Positions 61,883 through 64,000 of a stretch of DNA of 64,000 nucleotides are shown in pieces. The stretch covers positions 62,001-126,000 of the forward strand of contig NZ_JAHESE010000004.1 of the NCBI RefSeq assembly GCF_018598175.1. Direction: 5' to 3'. How positions within the stretch are numbered: the stretch's first letter is position 1; every line of letters starts with the position of its first letter. The notes beneath the pieces were generated by a model that saw nothing but the letters and a program-made list of their open reading frames with translations, ran no database searches and was not told where the DNA came from. The position numbers and the translations under genes are program-made. The DNA comes from Dawidia cretensis. GTDB lineage: Bacteria; Bacteroidota; Bacteroidia; Cytophagales; Cyclobacteriaceae.

Positions 61883-62332
61883 ATGAGATACTCATTTGCC
61901 ATCGTGCTATTGATTTCGCCGTTATTGTTTGGGGCAGCCTGTAATGCAGAAAATCCAGAACCCGCTATCATCGATCCCGTGAAAAATTCCATAACCATTA
62001 AGATCGGAGAGAAGGTCTTCACAGCCACACTCTTTGATAATTCCACCGCAACAGCATTCAAAGCCATGTTGCCATTAACGCTTTCCATGACGGAGCTAAA
62101 TGGAAATGAAAAACATTTCCGGTTGGCTCAAAATCTCCCCACCCGTGCGTCCAATCCTGGAACAATCCATTCCGGAGATTTGATGCTTTGGGGAGCCAAC
62201 ACATTGGTGCTGTTCTACGAAACATTCTCCACTTCGTACGGCTATACACCACTTGGAAAAATTGATGATCCGACCGGCTTGGCCGCAGCAGTGGGATCGG
62301 GCGACGTAACGGTGAACATCGACTTACAATAG
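61883..62332 (+). CDS. Cyclophilin-like fold lipoprotein
   Basis: 149 residues. Lipoprotein signal ending FGAAC. The rest matches the cyclophilin-like family: ITIKIGEKVFTATLFDNSTA, AFKAMLPLTLSM, GDLMLWGANTLVLFYETF, YTPLGKIDDP. This family has a prolyl-isomerase-like barrel but lacks the usual isomerase residues, and function is not established. It often occurs beside AraC regulators, dehydrogenases and cupins. Second gene of the cluster; the next gene starts 53 bp later. Confidence 0.85.
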   Translation: MRYSFAIVLLISPLLFGAACNAENPEPAIIDPVKNSITIKIGEKVFTATLFDNSTATAFKAMLPLTLSMTELNGNEKHFRLAQNLPTRASNPGTIHSGDLMLWGANTLVLFYETFSTSYGYTPLGKIDDPTGLAAAVGSGDVTVNIDLQ

Positions 62333-62385
62333 GGGCGTGGTCCGGCACAGAATATGAACCGAAGCATTACACGAAAGTATAAACT

Positions 62386-62868
62386 ATGAAGAGTGTTCAG
62401 AAAATTATAACCGTAGGTATCGTCGGGTTCCTCCTGACGTCGCTCTCAAGCGCTGGCCAATCAATTAAACCCGCAGAACATCTGATCTTCCCTCGGGGCG
62501 ACGCTGGCCCATCAACGACGTTTACAGGCAAAGCCTACAACTACAACCTTGTGGCAACCGATTCAACCTACAGCACACTGGTTGGTAATGTGTACTTTGA
62601 ACCCGGTGCCCGTTCACACTGGCATATCCACCCTGCAGGGCAAATTTTGATCGTTACCGATGGAGATGGCTATCATCAAATTGAAGGACAACCGAAGCAC
62701 ATTGTGAAAAAGGGTGATGTAGTGAAATGTCCTCCAAATGTCAAACATTGGCACGGAGCAACCGAATACAGCAGTATGTCGCAGTTATACATCATTCCGA
62801 ATACAGAGAAGGGCATAGTCAACTGGATGGACAAGGTGACGGATGAACAATACAAGTCGAAAAAGTAA
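62386..62868 (+). CDS. Secreted cupin protein resembling bacterial mandelonitrile lyase
   Basis: 160 residues. Signal peptide (IVGFLLTSLSSAGQ), then a single cupin: HWHIHPAGQILIVTDGDGY with His-x-His and Gln, HWHGATEYSSMSQ with His, end VNWMDKVTDEQYKSKK. It is a paralogue of the cupin at 9144-9542, differing mainly in being exported. Manganese or other metal binding is likely; reaction unknown. Third gene of the AraC cluster. Confidence 0.87.
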   Translation: MKSVQKIITVGIVGFLLTSLSSAGQSIKPAEHLIFPRGDAGPSTTFTGKAYNYNLVATDSTYSTLVGNVYFEPGARSHWHIHPAGQILIVTDGDGYHQIEGQPKHIVKKGDVVKCPPNVKHWHGATEYSSMSQLYIIPNTEKGIVNWMDKVTDEQYKSKK

Positions 62869-63007
62869 CATTGCATTATCGACGAATTCTGCATTCGCGG
62901 CGTCGCTCCCGGGAGTTCTGTGATAAACGCTGTCCTTTCTTGTGACCCCATTTACCGTTATGACATTATCATACGGTAACATAAATCGCGGATACCGTCT
63001 TGTTCGT

Positions 63008-63301
63008 ATGACACGCGAAACCTCACCATTTTCCTTACTCCTTTGGGCGCTTCTCAGCATTTTTACGGCGTTCGATCTTTCCGGGCAATCGCGGGAGAGC
63101 AGTCGATATCTTTCCCGACAGTACAATCGGCAGGTTAAAAAGAGAGTTCGCCGGCGTACTCGCTGAACAGGAACACCCGCCGCGGGAATCGCGCTCGTGC
63201 ATAGATCCGGGAGGATATTGGTAGAAGGGTTTGGCAAGGCTGACATGGAGCACGACGTCGACGCTGATGCCGCGACCGTTTTCCACTGGTCACAGCGTAC
63301 C
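63008..63301 (+). pseudogene. Broken serine hydrolase (beta-lactamase-like) gene
   Basis: From an ATG at 63008 a signal peptide is read (SLLLWALLSIFTAF), then QSRESSRYLSRQYN. A one-base shift gives GRLKREFAGVLAEQ, another shift gives TPAAGIALVHRSGR, ILVEGFGKADMEHDVDA, ATVFHWSQRT and a stop at 63299-63301. These pieces read together like the start of a class C beta-lactamase/esterase-type serine hydrolase, broken by two indels and cut before the SxxK catalytic motif. No remaining domain follows. Sequencing error could explain the shifts but not the truncation. Confidence 0.6.
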
Positions 63302-63521
63302 TGATCTTCTTCAAGGTAATTCCAGTCATAACCTGGCCAAAACCGACCGACTACTCGCTCCTCGAATTCCTGGCAGGATCTTCAAGCGCGGCACGCCATG
63401 TTTGAGAGAGAATCGTAACCAGGCCAATCGTTAGACCGGCCGGCTATTTTTGAACAGTATTTAAAATAAACTGGTTTGGCTCGTAAGATTTTGAACATCG
63501 CAGGCGACTGATCTGGCAACT

Positions 63522-64000
63522 ATGGAAAAAGACTTTATCGCCCTGGTCAATCAAAATCGTGGCCTTCTTTATAAGGTTTGCCATGTTTATGAGCGGGAGC
63601 GCGAATACCAGCAGGATCTCTTCCAGGAGATCGTGCTCCAGCTGTGGCGTGCCTACCCTACGTTCCGAGGGGAGGCGCGCGTCACAACATGGATGTACAG
63701 AATCGCATTGAACACGGCCATTTCGTACGTCCGGCAGATCCTGCGGCGCCCTGCATTACAGGCATTGACTTCCGACGAAGCGCTGGTGCCTGCATGGGAA
63801 AGCCTGGAGGATGAAAGCGATTCAGTCGCCATGTTGAAGGAGGCCATTCAACGGCTCACCAACATTGAAAAGGCGCTCATGATGCTGTACCTCGAAGAGA
63901 AGAGCTATCGGGAGATTGCCGACATCCTGGGCATCACCACATCGAACGTGGGGGTAAAACTCAATCGTATCAAATCAAAACTCGAACAAATCATCAAAAC
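63522..64000 (+). CDS. ECF-type RNA polymerase sigma factor (3' end outside window)
   Basis: At least 159 residues, open to the window edge. Region 2: YQQDLFQEIVLQLWRAYPTF and TWMYRIALNTAISYVRQ; region 4: EKALMMLYLEEKSYREIAD and the HTH ILGITTSNVGVKLNRIKSK. Extracytoplasmic-function sigma factor, usually controlled by an anti-sigma factor encoded next to it, which would lie beyond the edge. The start is ATG 63522; no Shine-Dalgarno. Target regulon not predictable. Confidence 0.9.
   Translation, partial: MEKDFIALVNQNRGLLYKVCHVYEREREYQQDLFQEIVLQLWRAYPTFRGEARVTTWMYRIALNTAISYVRQILRRPALQALTSDEALVPAWESLEDESDSVAMLKEAIQRLTNIEKALMMLYLEEKSYREIADILGITTSNVGVKLNRIKSKLEQIIK

Overview
The window looks like a chromosomal stretch of a Bacteroidota bacterium, most likely from the Cytophagales/Chitinophagales side. 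The evidence is: proteins with type IX secretion (T9SS) C-terminal domains of both the gliding-motility-associated type and the type A Por-sorting kind; a PorP/SprF partner; DUF4142 and DUF4221 lipoproteins; many PAS-type orphan kinases with 'NEELQ' coiled coils; few Shine-Dalgarno sequences; and several promoters of the Bacteroidota TAnnTTTG form. I saw no rRNA, tRNA, CRISPR array, insertion sequence or phage gene. Gene order and composition look like ordinary accessory chromosome.

Layout. 1-7.5 kb: stress and lipid/redox genes (DUF4142 lipoprotein, Mn-catalase overlapping a DsbA-like protein, SGNH esterase, H1-like basic protein, SDR, iron permease-like protein, cytochrome P450), then a small-membrane-protein/HTH pair of the CylR1/CylR2 type with a palindrome over its promoter. 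7.6-15.4 kb: a leftward set (aldo-keto reductase, ABM monooxygenase, [2Fe-2S] subunit, c-type cytochrome, Tat-exported molybdopterin subunit, cupin, sulfatase) facing a divergent AraC regulator. 15.4-24.2 kb: SdiA-regulated-like lipoprotein plus sterol desaturase, DUF4221 with a thioredoxin-like lipoprotein, a response regulator, and an ABC exporter translationally coupled to a UvrA2-type ATPase. 24.5-30.5 kb: a 1650-residue T9SS cargo protein and PorP/SprF. 30.5-34.8 kb: Lrp regulator, then a cobalamin riboswitch controlling metE, and a divergent MTHFR-like gene.

34.8-45 kb: response regulators and PAS kinases, a decayed reading frame, a PaoABC-type aldehyde oxidoreductase operon, a kinase and a PQQ-type sugar dehydrogenase. 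45-49.2 kb: small hypothetical genes, AlkB-like dioxygenase, polysaccharide deacetylase. 49.7-58.8 kb: T9SS type A protein, solo CheB, two large PAS kinases, a four-helix membrane protein and a lipoprotein-type SDR. 58.9-62.9 kb: an acetyltransferase and a second AraC regulator, divergent from a Tat-signal alcohol dehydrogenase, a cyclophilin-like lipoprotein and a second cupin. 63-64 kb: a broken serine hydrolase and an ECF sigma factor cut by the window edge.

The most notable system is the right-hand AraC locus. Four near-identical 14-bp half-sites are arranged as two tandem pairs (21-bp period) in mirror orientation. Each pair lies 21-22 bp upstream of a TAnnTTTG box of one of the two divergent promoters. 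The two AraC-led clusters share cupins that resemble the mandelonitrile-lyase-like/aldehyde-associated family and combine them with alcohol/aldehyde redox enzymes, which suggests parallel reactive-carbonyl response modules. Functions are assigned by reading protein motifs only; no database search was possible.
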